From positions 27,159-42,661 of the forward strand of contig NWUY0300024005.1 in NCBI GenBank assembly GCA_004151065.3: DNA of 15,503 nucleotides, given 5' to 3'. Positions 1 through 9,491 of this stretch are shown here, piece after piece. Each line of letters begins with the position of its first letter. The stretch's first letter is position 1. Both the position numbers and the translations under genes were made by a program. Source of the DNA: Larix sibirica. Lineage: Eukaryota > Streptophyta > Pinopsida > Pinales > Pinaceae. The notes beneath the pieces are model-generated. The model was not told where the DNA came from, searched no databases, and saw nothing but the letters and a program-made list of their open reading frames with translations.

Positions 1-188
1 ATTCTTGAGCTTGATGCTTGGGTTCCCTAAATCTCCTAAACCTTTTGTTCCTCACCCCCTCCTCCCTCATGGCCATCCCATTGTTCTCATTAACTCTCCA
101 TATCTATCCTAGATCCTCCTTCTCCTTTACAATGTTCCCTCCCCTGAACTAGCGGCTATCCCTGACAGAGACCACCTGGCTCGCATGC

Positions 189-1151
189 GTGGAGTTATGG
201 TGGACAACCTCCAAGGCGATTCTCGGCTTTAACATGCAGGGTGGCGAAATCTTTAGTCTCATTCAGAACCCTCTGCACTTGCCTTCTCTATTTTCCTGTG
301 TCTCTTACCGTAGTGTTGTTCCTGGTATTTCGTTGCCCTTGCCAGCCATGGAGAGATGCAACCAATGCCCACTGGCTCAGCATTGCAGAAAATGCAAGAA
401 AAAATTTCAGGGGCAGTCTGTGGGGACTTACAATGACGGACATAAACAATGTCTCGCTGACCTCTTTCATGGCGTCGGTGGTAATGAACACCCTAGGGGT
501 GGTGTAACTAATATGGCTTGTCTTAATCAACCTAAGGTGGATGACTTTGGCAGTAGAAGAAGGTGGACGCCTCTGGATTTTGGACTTGGACAGGGCAACA
601 GAAACTTGGCGCAGCTCCCTGGATATGGTTTCGTTTTCGGAGAGACCACGGACTCTGGCCTTCCCTTGAATCCGATTGACTACAGTCATGGCGTGCAGCA
701 ATTTCATGGCAGTCCCGGCGAAATTGGCAGCAAGAACTGGAAACACGTAAATGGAGAAACTGGAGGTTTGATCAACCTGGACTCTCCCCATGGGCAGGGA
801 AGTCCCTCCCCTGAATTTCAATCCCATCTCCAGGATCTGGATGCACAAGTGCGTTGGCTCAGAGGCGACCTCATGGACATGAAGAAGGCAATCTCCCATT
901 TAGCCACCTTTGTGCAAATCTCCAACTCTAAAGTTCACTCAAGCACCGGTAAGACTAAAGACTGTTTTGATAAATTGATGAGCAAGTACAATACTTTCTA
1001 TAGCTACCTTCAAATTGTAGAGGCAAAGGTGGATTGTGTTAGGACCAGCAGTGGGAACAGTCCCTCGGTCATCCTAGATTTAGATGATGGGAATGCAGGA
1101 ATAGCCACAGGTAGCAAGGACAAAATTTCCCGAAACCACCATGAAAATTAA
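189..1151 (+). CDS. Uncharacterised 320-codon open frame, possibly retroelement-derived
   Basis: I do not recognise this protein. It is the longest uninterrupted frame in the window, running from ATG to a TAA at 1149-1151. Visible parts are a hydrophobic stretch around residues 30-52, a cysteine cluster with CX2CX5CX2C spacing (C57, C60, C66, C69) followed by a Lys-rich run, a Gly/Asn-rich middle (about 95-205), and a C-terminal region from about 210 to 290 with heptad-like spacing of Leu, Val and Ile that could form a coiled coil. The last 25 residues are acidic then basic. The start is the first ATG of the frame. An upstream frame on the same strand (about 125-231) is also open, so a longer ancestral product shifted by an indel is possible. 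The minus strand is open over 288-899 too, so openness alone is weak evidence. An A-rich stretch 280 bp downstream would suit a retroposed copy. It could be a LINE ORF1, a gag remnant or a lineage-specific gene. Confidence 0.4.
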   Translation: MELWWTTSKAILGFNMQGGEIFSLIQNPLHLPSLFSCVSYRSVVPGISLPLPAMERCNQCPLAQHCRKCKKKFQGQSVGTYNDGHKQCLADLFHGVGGNEHPRGGVTNMACLNQPKVDDFGSRRRWTPLDFGLGQGNRNLAQLPGYGFVFGETTDSGLPLNPIDYSHGVQQFHGSPGEIGSKNWKHVNGETGGLINLDSPHGQGSPSPEFQSHLQDLDAQVRWLRGDLMDMKKAISHLATFVQISNSKVHSSTGKTKDCFDKLMSKYNTFYSYLQIVEAKVDCVRTSSGNSPSVILDLDDGNAGIATGSKDKISRNHHEN

Positions 1152-1890
1152 TACTTTGGGACTGAAGTTGCTCTTTTTTGGTCTAGCATTTACAGTATTA
1201 TCCGTATGTTCTATTTCTGTTGCATCCTGTTAGGGCAGTTTGTTATTATCTATAGCTATAATTTTTCTGCAATTTGCTTCAAATGTAAAAGACATAAGGT
1301 CATTTTTGAACTTCAGAGGCTGGAACTTTTTGAGACTGTCTTGACAGCTCTAGTATTTGGGAATAGCCTCCCCATATCTATGTATCCGACTCCTATTTTT
1401 TAATACAAAGCTCTTATCCGTTTGTGTAAAAAAATAAAATGTTATTTTCTTTATTAAAAACAATTTCAACAAATGGCATATTAAAGTTTTAATAAAAATA
1501 TTGTTATAACACCTCTTAACATAATAAATTTTAATTAATTATGAAAATCCACTCCAATCCAATGAAAACAAAACTACATTTTTTTAATTATGAATAATTT
1601 TTTTTTGTAAGTAAGGAAATTTATATTACTTCAAAAAGAGTACATGTCCAGAAGTACAATTCAAATCCAGAGATATGAAATTAGGCATATGACACTGCTC
1701 TGTCGTTCTTCCCACACCAGATCAACCAGAACTTAAACCATCACACTACTATGAGGATAACTATTGACATTACATAGATATACAATTACCACAGATTTCT
1801 AGTTGACTATACCATCGATGACCCTATGAGACAGACTAATACTGACACTAACAAAATAAGAACCGAACGTCAAACTACCAAAAGCACAAA
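1152..1890. other. No gene seen: putative 3' flank with A-rich stretch, then A/T-rich DNA
   Basis: Only a 65-codon frame (1206-1403) is present, and I see no family signature in it. An A-rich stretch at 1428-1439 contains an AATAAA hexamer (1433-1438). It could be the polyadenylation region or retroposed tail of whatever 189-1151 belongs to. Beyond it, to about 1640, the DNA is strongly A/T-rich with T and A runs and no coding signal. From about 1640 the base composition becomes more balanced, leading into the minus-strand relic that ends at 1895. Confidence 0.45.
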
Positions 1891-1894
1891 ACAA

Positions 1895-2897
1895 CTACGG
1901 AACTTGAAGGTTCCTCAAATTGAGCCTAGGAGCATGGTGAATTTGATATGGTGGAGTTGTGAGGATTCCATCCATAGTTGGAGCAGGTTGAGCCGACTAC
2001 GGAGGAGCTTCAACAAACCCACCCATAGGCACCGAACGAGGATGGAATATTATCCCCAATTTACTTGCAATGACATCCACCATACAATGCATCAGGCGAC
2101 AATCAGCATGTGATCTTTCCATGCTCGAATTAGATCCATATCCCCTTCTTCTTTTGCAGTTCTCTCCATAAGAACCTGGGCGAGAATGTGCTTCATCACC
2201 TAAAAAGTCGTAGCTATACGATCATAGGTCGCCTTATGACCTCGCATCGAACCGAGGTCCTGCACCCACTCCGCAAGCTCGTCAAACTCCTCACCCATCT
2301 ACATTTCGTGGACTTGCTCCCACATACCCCGCTCAATTTCCTCTTGCATGGAAACAAGGGCTCTAGATTTGAAGCCTGACCGGCACGCTCTTACTCCTTG
2401 GTGGCTTGAGGTGTAATAGCGACCCCTTTCCCCTTCGCTTTGTGCTTAGCCCGTCTCCCCCTGGTATTGTAGGTTGATTGTCAGATACCAAATATATCCT
2501 TTCACAAGGACGAAAATAGCCAAATTTTTTCAATCGGTAATGCTCACACCCAGTCCTCATTCCTCTGCTTGAATAAGAACCCGCGCCACCATAAATTCTC
2601 ATAACGACCTCTATGGTTTCCACACAATCCCAACTGGTGTTCATACCTTTGATCAATCCTCCCACACTCTCCACCATTAGTCTCTGTATCTTGACTCTCG
2701 TCCTCTACCCTCTCCCATACAAACCCATTACCGTAGTCTCCACATGATATCCACTAGCCTCTCTTCCAACAATCACCATCACCTTAATTAACACCCTACA
2801 TGAGGTTAGAATTTTCATCATGACACAATACTCCTCTAGGTGTAGGAATGTGGGGCATCATGTTTGATGCATCCTCCTCCCTTGCCGCTCTGTCACT
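1895..2897 (-). pseudogene. Broken minus-strand coding relic, unidentified (gag-like?)
   Basis: Read on the minus strand, three consecutive blocks look like protein rather than random sequence. Block one (2897 down to 2544, 118 codons) has three internal stops and is rich in Asp, Glu, Gly, Arg and Trp. Block two (2349 down to 2092, 86 codons) has two internal TAG codons and is strongly charged with heptad-like hydrophobic spacing, so it probably formed a coiled coil; it starts at the ATG at 2349. Block three (to a stop at 1895) is Pro-rich, with several Pro-Pro and Ala-Pro pairs. A separate minus frame (2677 down to 2363, 104 codons) overlaps the first two, so at least two frameshifts separate the blocks. 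I see no zinc knuckle, DUF4283, protease or polymerase motif. The mixture of charged coiled coil and Pro-rich tail resembles retroelement gag regions, but that is inference only. A decayed host gene is the alternative. Confidence 0.35.
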
Positions 2898-3259
2898 AGC
2901 ATCCAGGATTTTTAACTATGAATATTAATTAATCATTAAATTAAATATGAATTGTTATGATTTGAATACATTTTTTTCATTAAAAAATTAAATGTGGTTC
3001 ACCTAAATCCTTTGTCTAAAAATACTTCAAGAGAAACAAACAATGTTTGTTTACATCCATGGAAGAAAAATATGCATTGAATAGGAAACATTTTCTCAAG
3101 ACTTTTAGCTCGCATTAAGGAAGCTTAGTGACTAAGATGAAAATAAGATTAATAAAATTATAATCTCAAATTATAGAGAGTATAATATAGAGATAAACAT
3201 TAAATTGGCAATTTATTTATTTAAATAAATTATTAAATATTAATAATAATATGTGAAGT
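2898..3259. other. A/T-rich spacer, no gene seen
   Basis: The stretch is dominated by A and T, with no frame that looks coding. It contains a perfect 16-bp palindrome (3215-3230) within a longer A/T run just before the LINE. Such palindromes arise easily in sequence of this composition. I could not find a target-site duplication here matching the far side of the LINE. Confidence 0.5.
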
Positions 3260-3528
3260 TTGAGTTTTGGAGATGTACTTTGCAATGAACATAACTTAGT
3301 TAACTTAGTGTGTGATTTTTCCATTCCGTCATGGAAAATCTCGAAGGAGGGACTCCAGGCCCAACATTCAAAGAAGTCCTTGCAACAACACCATCGAGCA
3401 GTCCCAAAGAGAAAAATGAAGAAGCTTCAACATATTTTAAGTGAGCCTAAGAGAAAAGACACCAAGGAATGGTGGGTGCAGGGAAAGTGCCTCTTTAGCA
3501 ACAAGCTCAAGCACAAACGTCGGCCGAT

Positions 3529-4651
3529 TTGTCAGGAATAGGGCCAACTGAAACCAAAGAAAAATGCATACCGAAATCACAGAACATACCCAGATACAAA
3601 GTAAATTCACCTCAAATTGGATCTTATATACAATATATGCAAGACTATGCCCTTATAGGCAAATTCATGGGCCTATGGGCCTCAGAAAAATCCTTAAAAT
3701 ACTATATAGAAACAAAATGGAAGCCCAAGGGACAAATAGATATGAAGTTGGGGCCAAAGGGTTCTTTACAACAATCTTTTCAAGTTTGGAAGATAGAAAA
3801 AGAGTATTTGATGGAGGACCATACTTATTTAATTCAACATGACTCTTTCTTAGACCCTTGAAAGAAAAATTCAGCCCTGAACATGAGGATTTCACTATAG
3901 AACCTATTTGGATTAGAATGTACTCCCTTCCCCAAGAATTTTGGCAAGAGGATATTCTGATAGGAATAGGGAACACCCTGGGAGACTATGTCAAATCTTC
4001 AGAAGCAACAAGGAAAGGACACTATACCTCATATGCAAGAATCTGTGTTTTCCTCAATGTCTCCAAACCCCTCCTTGAGTTTATTTTCCTAAGCTTCGAA
4101 GACTCTGATTGGGAGCAAACCCTGGACTACAAGCATGTTCATTTTCAATGTCGTAGATTCCATGACCATGGTCATATTTTATGTGCCTGTCCCCTTAACC
4201 AAGCCAATATCCCTGTTGGTCCTCATTCTCAACAAACCTCTGGTGATTTTACTTTTGTCCCCTCAGTAAACATACTGGAAAAAAACTTTCATGCCTCCCA
4301 AGCCCGTTAATATCAGTACAACCAACAACTTTGATCCTCTTTCCTCACCTCCTTCCTCCACTTCCTCTCTTCCCATCAACTCAACGGTTATGGAGGAGGA
4401 CCCCCCCCTCTCTTATTCCCACTTCCAGCCACCTTCCTACCCTTTCCCCTCAAGTTTCCTTCCTTAAACCCCCTTCAGACGAAGACGACATGATGGAATT
4501 AGAGGAAGGAGACTTTCTGGCCACAAAAGGACTAGATATTCAAGGTATTGAAGATGCTTGTAAGCGACAAGAACCAAATGCAATTCCTCCTAATCAAGTC
4601 CAACTCCTAAAAAAAGCTCTCAATAAGAATAGAGCAAAACAGAAGGGGTAG
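3529..4651 (+). pseudogene. LINE 1 ORF1: DUF4283-like RNA-binding protein with damaged zinc knuckle
   Basis: ORF1 of plant LINEs is a nucleic-acid-binding, gag-like protein that packages the element RNA. A DUF4283-like domain is readable from about 3650 to 4100. It begins in the frame of 3529-3861 and continues, after a frameshift near 3770, in the frame that includes 3564-3842 and 3858-4310, with the characteristic DR-V-GGPYLF block near 3790-3835. A TGA at 3840-3842 separates the last two pieces and sits where a Trp is common in the family. A knuckle follows (from 4149): the first Cys, the His and the last Cys are present, but the second Cys position is Phe (4158-4160). After a frame change comes a Pro/Ser-rich tract and an acidic then basic tail (4331-4651). 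Protein-like sequence upstream (3260-3528) may be the original N-terminus. Confidence 0.75.
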
Positions 4652-4851
4652 TTGACCAAATAGAATTTTCTCAAAGCCTCATTGGTAGTAAAGACACGAA
4701 CAACAAAGGATGCAAAAAAAGTAGTAAAAGAAGGGGGAAAAAAGGGAATAAAACCAATAAGCCAACTCATTAAGGATTTGGGAGCTCAATTGGTGGATTC
4801 AGGGTTATATCCGCAACTAGCGGATAAGTTCCAACCCCCTTCTCATTGTTT

Positions 4852-5543
4852 ATGAAAACTATAACTTGAAATCTCAGAGGTATCAACAACAAGAGAAAAT
4901 AAAGGATTCCAAGGGAAAAAATCAAAGAATAAAAACCATCAATAATAATGATATAGGAAACAAAATTCATAGGAACTACTCTCCACACAATAGTAGGACA
5001 AATTTGGAAAAATTGCCAAGATATAGCCCTGGATTCAAAAGTAAATTCAGGAGGACTCACCCTTTTATGGAATCCCATTGAGGTTGAGCTAGCTAATTTC
5101 ACCTCAACGAAGAATACCTTCACAACCAATTTTCATCCTACAAGAACAGTTGTAACATGTTACTTGACCAATGTTTATGGACCTCAACAGCTCTCAGAAA
5201 AATTGCCTTTCTCAAAGATCTAAAAATTGTCCAGTACATTACAAACAACTAACCTTGGATTATAGGGGGGACTTCAACATCATAACCTCCGAGGAAGAAA
5301 ATAAAGGGGGCATAAGTAAACTCGATGAATATAGTATATCCCTCCAGGATACCATCGATGAACTCCATTTAGTATACATTGAAACTACGAATGGAATGAA
5401 TACTTGGAACAACAAACGAGGAGGCTCTCAAAAACTAGCATCATGTCTGAATTGCTATCTTCTCTCTAAATCTATCCTACTTAATGGAATACAAATCAAT
5501 GCCACAATATTTCCCTCGTGGGGCTTAGAGCACTAGCCTGTTA
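4852..5543 (+). pseudogene. LINE 1 APE-like endonuclease domain
   Basis: From 4861 to about 5190 a single frame gives a recognisable apurinic-like endonuclease N-terminus, interrupted by four stops but apparently without indels. The NLRGIN block is at 4870-4887. The ETK block starts at 4957, just after a TAG at the position of the conserved Gln, so the catalytic Glu remains. The NVYGPQ block is near 5170-5187. The GDFN block (from about 5266) lies in another frame, because a run of six G (5265-5270) appears one base short. Near the C-terminus the position where the family has the catalytic Asp of an R-L-D-R motif reads Asn (5450-5452), with both flanking Arg replaced by Cys. The terminal His survives (5531-5533), followed by TAG at 5534 where Trp is expected. 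Confidence 0.8.
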
Positions 5544-6224
5544 GTATATAGCTAGGCCTTGGTGACACTCCAACAAGAAAACCTTCATTGTTTGAATTTT
5601 TTTGGCTTCAAAGCTAGGATTTCCAAGAAAATATAGCAATATGGTGGAAGGAAGTTGAAATATCAAATGTAACCGTAATGTATAAATTCCAAAAAAGACT
5701 AAAAAATATGAAACCATAATTAAAAAATGGAACAAGGAGGTATTTGGAAATATCCAAGAGGCACAAAAGATTCTAGAGACAAGAATGTAGCAGATTCAAC
5801 ATCAATTTATTCAAGAAGGACAATCAGAAATGATAATCAAATAAAAAGAAGATATACAAAGTCAGTTATAACAAAGAGGAAAACATAAAGAAATCCTTTG
5901 GAGACAAAAATCAAGAATAGAATGGCTAAAGGAAGGGGACCACAACTCAAAATTCTTTCATAGCTTGATGATACAACACGGGAACAATATCATAATAAAT
6001 AAACTCATTAATGAGAAAGGAAACACCTTAACTACCAAGAAGGATTTACAACAAGAACTCATTACCTGCTACAAATCCTTGTTATCAGAACCACACGTGG
6101 ATAGAGAAGAATCCATAAATCAAGTAGCCCAAAGCAATCCTAAACTGATCACAAATGAGCAAAATGATAGTGTAATGATACCAATCACAATTGAGGAAGT
6201 GGAGATAGCAGTATTGAGCATGCA

Positions 6225-7462
6225 ACTATTTATAAATCCCCTGGCCTTGATGGATTTAAAACTGATTTCTTTCATAGATGTTGGTCAATAATTAAAGAGG
6301 ATGTTTGGAAGGTGGTAGAGGAATCTAGAAAAAAAACTCACAGTCCTACCAACTCTTAATTCCACCTTCTTAACCCTTATTCCTAAGGAAAATCAAGCTT
6401 GCATGGCTAGTAAATTCTGACCTATTGCACTTTGTAATGTAATATACAAAACCATTACAAAGGTGATTGCAAACAGGCTTAAACCACTTCTTCCTAATTT
6501 GATTTCAGTTGAGCAATCATGTTATGTAGAAGGCCATCAGATCTTAGATATCATAATCCTAGCACATGAAACCATTCACTCCTTGAAATATAAAAAGAAG
6601 CTAGGTATGATGATAAAACTAGACCTATCAAAATATTTTGACAAATTAAATTGGTCTTACATCAATTCTATTATTTTGGCCTTTAGTTTCTCCCAAGCCT
6701 AGGCTCGATGGATCTTCTCTCTTTCTTCCTTTGCTTTCTTCCCCATCCTTCTTAACGACTCCCCTACCCATACCTTCTCTCCTTCCAGAGGCATTCGTCA
6801 AGGAGACCCCCTCTCTCTGTTTCTTTTTATCTCGACGGCGAAAGGACTAGGAAGATTGTTGTCTTAAGCTCGCCTTTCAGGGGTTCTCACTTGCCTAAAG
6901 CTCATAATGAACCTTCCCCCTCTATGCATCGGTAGTTTGTCAACAACATCATGCTAATGGGTAGCTCGACTATTAAAGAAGCTAAAGATTTGAAAAAAAT
7001 TACTCCTCTTTACCCTAGCTTCGGGCAACGACATTAACCTGGACAAATCCAAAGTCTTTTTCTTTAGTATTTCTCCATTTGTTCAACTTCATATCTCTAG
7101 GATTTTAGGATTCCAAAAAGGGGTGCTACCATTAGAGTACCTAGGTATTCCCCTCTTCGAAAATTCTCTCCACAATTTATTTTGGGAAACCCTTCTTATT
7201 GCTCTTGAAAACAAACTTTCAAGTTGGACCTTCCGCTCCCTTAATTTCCCTGGCAAACTCACACTTCTCAAATATGTTCTTCAATCCATGCCCTTATACC
7301 TATTTTTCAGTGCTTGCAGTTCCTAAAACAATTCTAAAAGCAATTAAAAACTTACAATGTACCTTCCTATGGGGAGGTTCCAAATCAAAACAAAAATGGA
7401 CAATGGTATCTTGGGACAATGTCTGCAACCCAAAAATGGATGGAGGACTCATGGAGGACTAG
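6225..7462 (+). pseudogene. LINE 1 reverse transcriptase domain with destroyed active site
   Basis: The reverse transcriptase (RVT_1-type) fold is recognisable in order. A PG-DGF block lies near 6240-6260 (Leu at the usual second Pro). A block ending in PIALCN follows (6421-6438) with a TGA just before it. The first catalytic Asp is in a KLDLSKYFD block (6616-6642). The RGIRQGDPLS block is at 6787-6816. The YADD/FADD position reads Phe-Val-Asn-Asn (6936-6947), so both metal-binding aspartates are lost. Downstream, ASGNDINLDKSK (7018-7053) and LPLEYLGIPL (7123-7152) are typical of the thumb region, and FLWGG (about 7363-7377) marks the end. A frameshift lies near 7310. This module would have synthesised cDNA at the nick. 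Confidence 0.85.
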
Positions 7463-7592
7463 GCTTGTGAGACCCAGATCTGCAATGTCAAGCTCTAGGG
7501 GAAAAACTATTATGGAGGTGGATAAATACTGAGAATGATCAGTGGGGATAGACTTGGAAGAACAAATATGCTCCAAACAAACCTAATCAGTA

Positions 7593-8245
7593 GCTAATCA
7601 GAATGGAAGAAACAATCCCAAGATCTCCCATATGGAATAATGATTGGATCAACAAAAACATAGTATAGGAGAATAGTTTTTGGGAAATTAGAAATGGAGC
7701 TACTGCCCTTTTTTTGGATGACGCATGGCACCAACAACCCAAACTTAAGGATCATCAAGATCTTGAAATAAGTAGGGAAATTTTCCAGAGACTGTAATGC
7801 ACATAGTAGCTCAATACTGGCAAAATCATCAACCTGGCGGCAAATGGAAGAAATCGTTGCCAAAAGTTCGTTGACCCCCTCTACCAGCAACATAATCAGA
7901 AATTCTATGGGAAATCCTTCAACAAAGAAGGATCAAAATATCCACATATCTGGATAAAGTAAGATGGGGAAGCAACCCAAGTGGGAACTTACATCTAAAG
8001 GAATCATACTCTAAAGTAGTGGGGACCAACTCAGTAGAAGTGCAAACTATTTGGAAACAAATCTGGAAGAAAAATATTTGGCCAAAAATCTCCATCTTCA
8101 CTTGGATGATATCCAATAGAAAAAACTTAACTTAGGACTAGATAAGGAAAAGATGATTCCATGGACCATCTTGTTGCCCTCTATATCAAAATATGGAAAC
8201 AAATATGGAGCACCTACTTAATCAAAGCCCCCTTGTAGCAGAATT
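7593..8245 (+). pseudogene. LINE 1 post-RT region with zf-RVT zinc finger, degraded
   Basis: A FWEIRNGATALF block (7681-7716) and a later IWPKISIFTW block (about 8077-8106) are standard landmarks between reverse transcriptase and RNase H in plant LINEs. The zf-RVT domain probably helps nucleic-acid binding. Here the CCP-L Cys pair survives near 8173, but two downstream zinc-ligand positions read Tyr and Ser. Two stops fall just before the finger. The reading frame drifts several times across 7460-7980, where the sequence is the least recognisable part of ORF2. Confidence 0.65.
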
Positions 8246-8642
8246 ATGGGACAACAGCTCGATTCTCTTTCACCAATCTGATAGAGATTGGAGAGATATT
8301 AAGTTTTTTATAGAGAATCAAAGAACCACTCCCTTTACTAATTTGATCCTCAATCGAGCTTAGCAGTTGTTTCTAGGCTTCTTAGCCTGGGAGACATGGA
8401 AATAATGCAATAGAAGAATCTTTAAAGAGCTAAAAGAAAAACTACATCAGACTTGGATTAGAATAAAAAAAAACATCCTGGAAACTCTCAACCAATCTGC
8501 TTGGAAAGGATCAGAAAATGCAGGCACTAATCAGGAAAGGCATTCTCTTCATATTCTAGGATTTGATCTATCTAAAACATATCCTCCTAGAAATCTAAAG
8601 ACCCACCGTGCAACTAGTCCCTCCATTTGGATACCTCCACCA

Positions 8643-9253
8643 GAAGGTTTCCTTAAACTTAACTTCGATGGAGCATCTAAAGGGAATCCACGACCAACCA
8701 GCTTTGGAGGAGTCTTTTAAAATTGCAAAGGGGAAATAGAAAGAATATATGTGGAAACATTGGGGACTTACAAAAACAACACACCAGAGCTTCTAGCAGC
8801 ATCAAGAGGATTGCAATTACTAGCCATCAAATATCATTTACAAAAATAATCATTGAAGTTGACTCAATGATAACGATCCAAATCTTGGAAAAAACCTAGA
8901 ATGGTAATTCTCTTAGCAAGGTCTCCAAGGCCTAGAAAATTGAGTTTGAACTAGAGAACATAAGTTCAAATTTATCAAGAATCCCAATGTTGATTCCATT
9001 GCATGTTCACAGAACAACCAACAAACTAGGAGACAAACTAGCAAATTAAGCTTTCAATGAGAATCAAGAAGACTTGGAGACATAATGGGACAAAATGAAT
9101 TCCTAGGCAATCAAAACAAAATGTCGCACCTTAGAAATTCAAGACTACAACACCTCAGATCGGGTAATTGATATGAAGGAGGAGTTAATTAGGGCACATG
9201 GCATGTCCCAAAGGAAGGACGAGACTATTGCCACTTGTCCATCCTTCCTTTGA
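8643..9253 (+). pseudogene. LINE 1 RNase H domain (RVT_3-type), frameshifted but catalytic residues kept
   Basis: An RNase H fold, which degrades RNA in RNA:DNA hybrids, starts with the LNFDGASKGNP block; its Asp is at 8667-8669. The Glu of the NNTPELLA block is at 8787-8789, in the same frame. After a frameshift near 8845 the third catalytic Asp (8861-8863, EVDS block) and the fourth (9032-9034, GDKLAN block) lie in another frame. All four expected acidic residues are therefore visible, although stops and the frameshift break the chain. The C-terminal 70 codons run in frame to the TGA at 9251 and contain three more stops. RNase H at the ORF2 C-terminus is known in plant L1-like LINEs. Confidence 0.8.
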
Positions 9254-9491
9254 AAGGACTGCCACTAGCTATCCCATTATATATATACCACCACCCCATA
9301 CAATGCAGACCTCATCAAAGCATGAAAGTGAAGGTGGTATTAGAAGAAAGGTTCACGAAACCATGGAAACATATTATATTATCCAAGAAATGTAGACTAG
9401 TAATCATGGAAGCTTCTGGAATGGTTTAAAGCATGAGGATGACATTGACTGCAATTTAATTCAAAGGAATGTCATGACTGGAAGGGAAGGT
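9254..9491 (+). other. LINE 1 putative 3' UTR or junction region
   Basis: The sequence follows the ORF2 stop and ends at the Copia LTR. Two overlapping 64- and 65-codon frames occur, but neither looks like a conserved protein. A TATATATATA run lies near 9279-9288. No poly(A) tail is visible. The final 24 bases before the LTR are purine-rich and resemble the polypurine region of the Copia element, as described in the findings. Confidence 0.4.

Larger units (their letters stand above)
4852..9253 (+). pseudogene. LINE 1 ORF2: endonuclease-reverse transcriptase-RNase H polyprotein, broken
   Basis: ORF2 encodes the enzyme for target-primed reverse transcription: the endonuclease nicks chromosomal DNA and the reverse transcriptase copies the LINE RNA from that nick. 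The likely start is the ATG at 4852, in frame with the APE-type N-terminal block at 4861. The last stop is TGA at 9251-9253, in frame with the final RNase H block. The span of about 1,467 codons is in the usual range for plant LINEs that carry RNase H. It starts about 200 bp after the ORF1 stop, a typical gap. Readable segments switch repeatedly among all three plus frames, and there are dozens of stops, so no functional product is possible. A region of weaker but recognisable similarity (about 5570-6220) links endonuclease and reverse transcriptase. The domains are listed separately. Confidence 0.85.
3260..9491 (+). mobile_element. LINE 1: near full-length plant L1-type non-LTR retrotransposon, inactive
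   Basis: The order of domains is that of plant L1-clade LINEs: ORF1 with a DUF4283-like domain and CCHC-type knuckle, then ORF2 with APE endonuclease, reverse transcriptase, zf-RVT zinc finger and a C-terminal RNase H. The length, about 6.2 kb, matches a full-length element. The left boundary is uncertain; I set it where charged protein-like sequence appears after the A/T-rich spacer. The right edge is where the Copia LTR begins. No poly(A) tail or target-site duplication was found at the right side, so the true 3' end may be cut off by the Copia element. Both ORFs are broken by stops and frameshifts, so the copy cannot move on its own. Confidence 0.85.

Noticed and set aside
288-899. 203-codon open frame on the minus strand
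   Set aside because: It lies wholly within the plus-strand frame 189-1151, has no recognisable motif and is most simply a shadow of it. I cannot fully exclude it as the real frame.
3215-3230. Perfect 16-bp palindrome
   Set aside because: It consists only of A and T in A/T-rich DNA, where such palindromes arise by chance. No loop or nearby element supports a role.
9279-9288. TATATATATA run as a promoter
   Set aside because: It is downstream of the LINE coding region, with no gene following before the LTR. A simple dinucleotide run is a better explanation.
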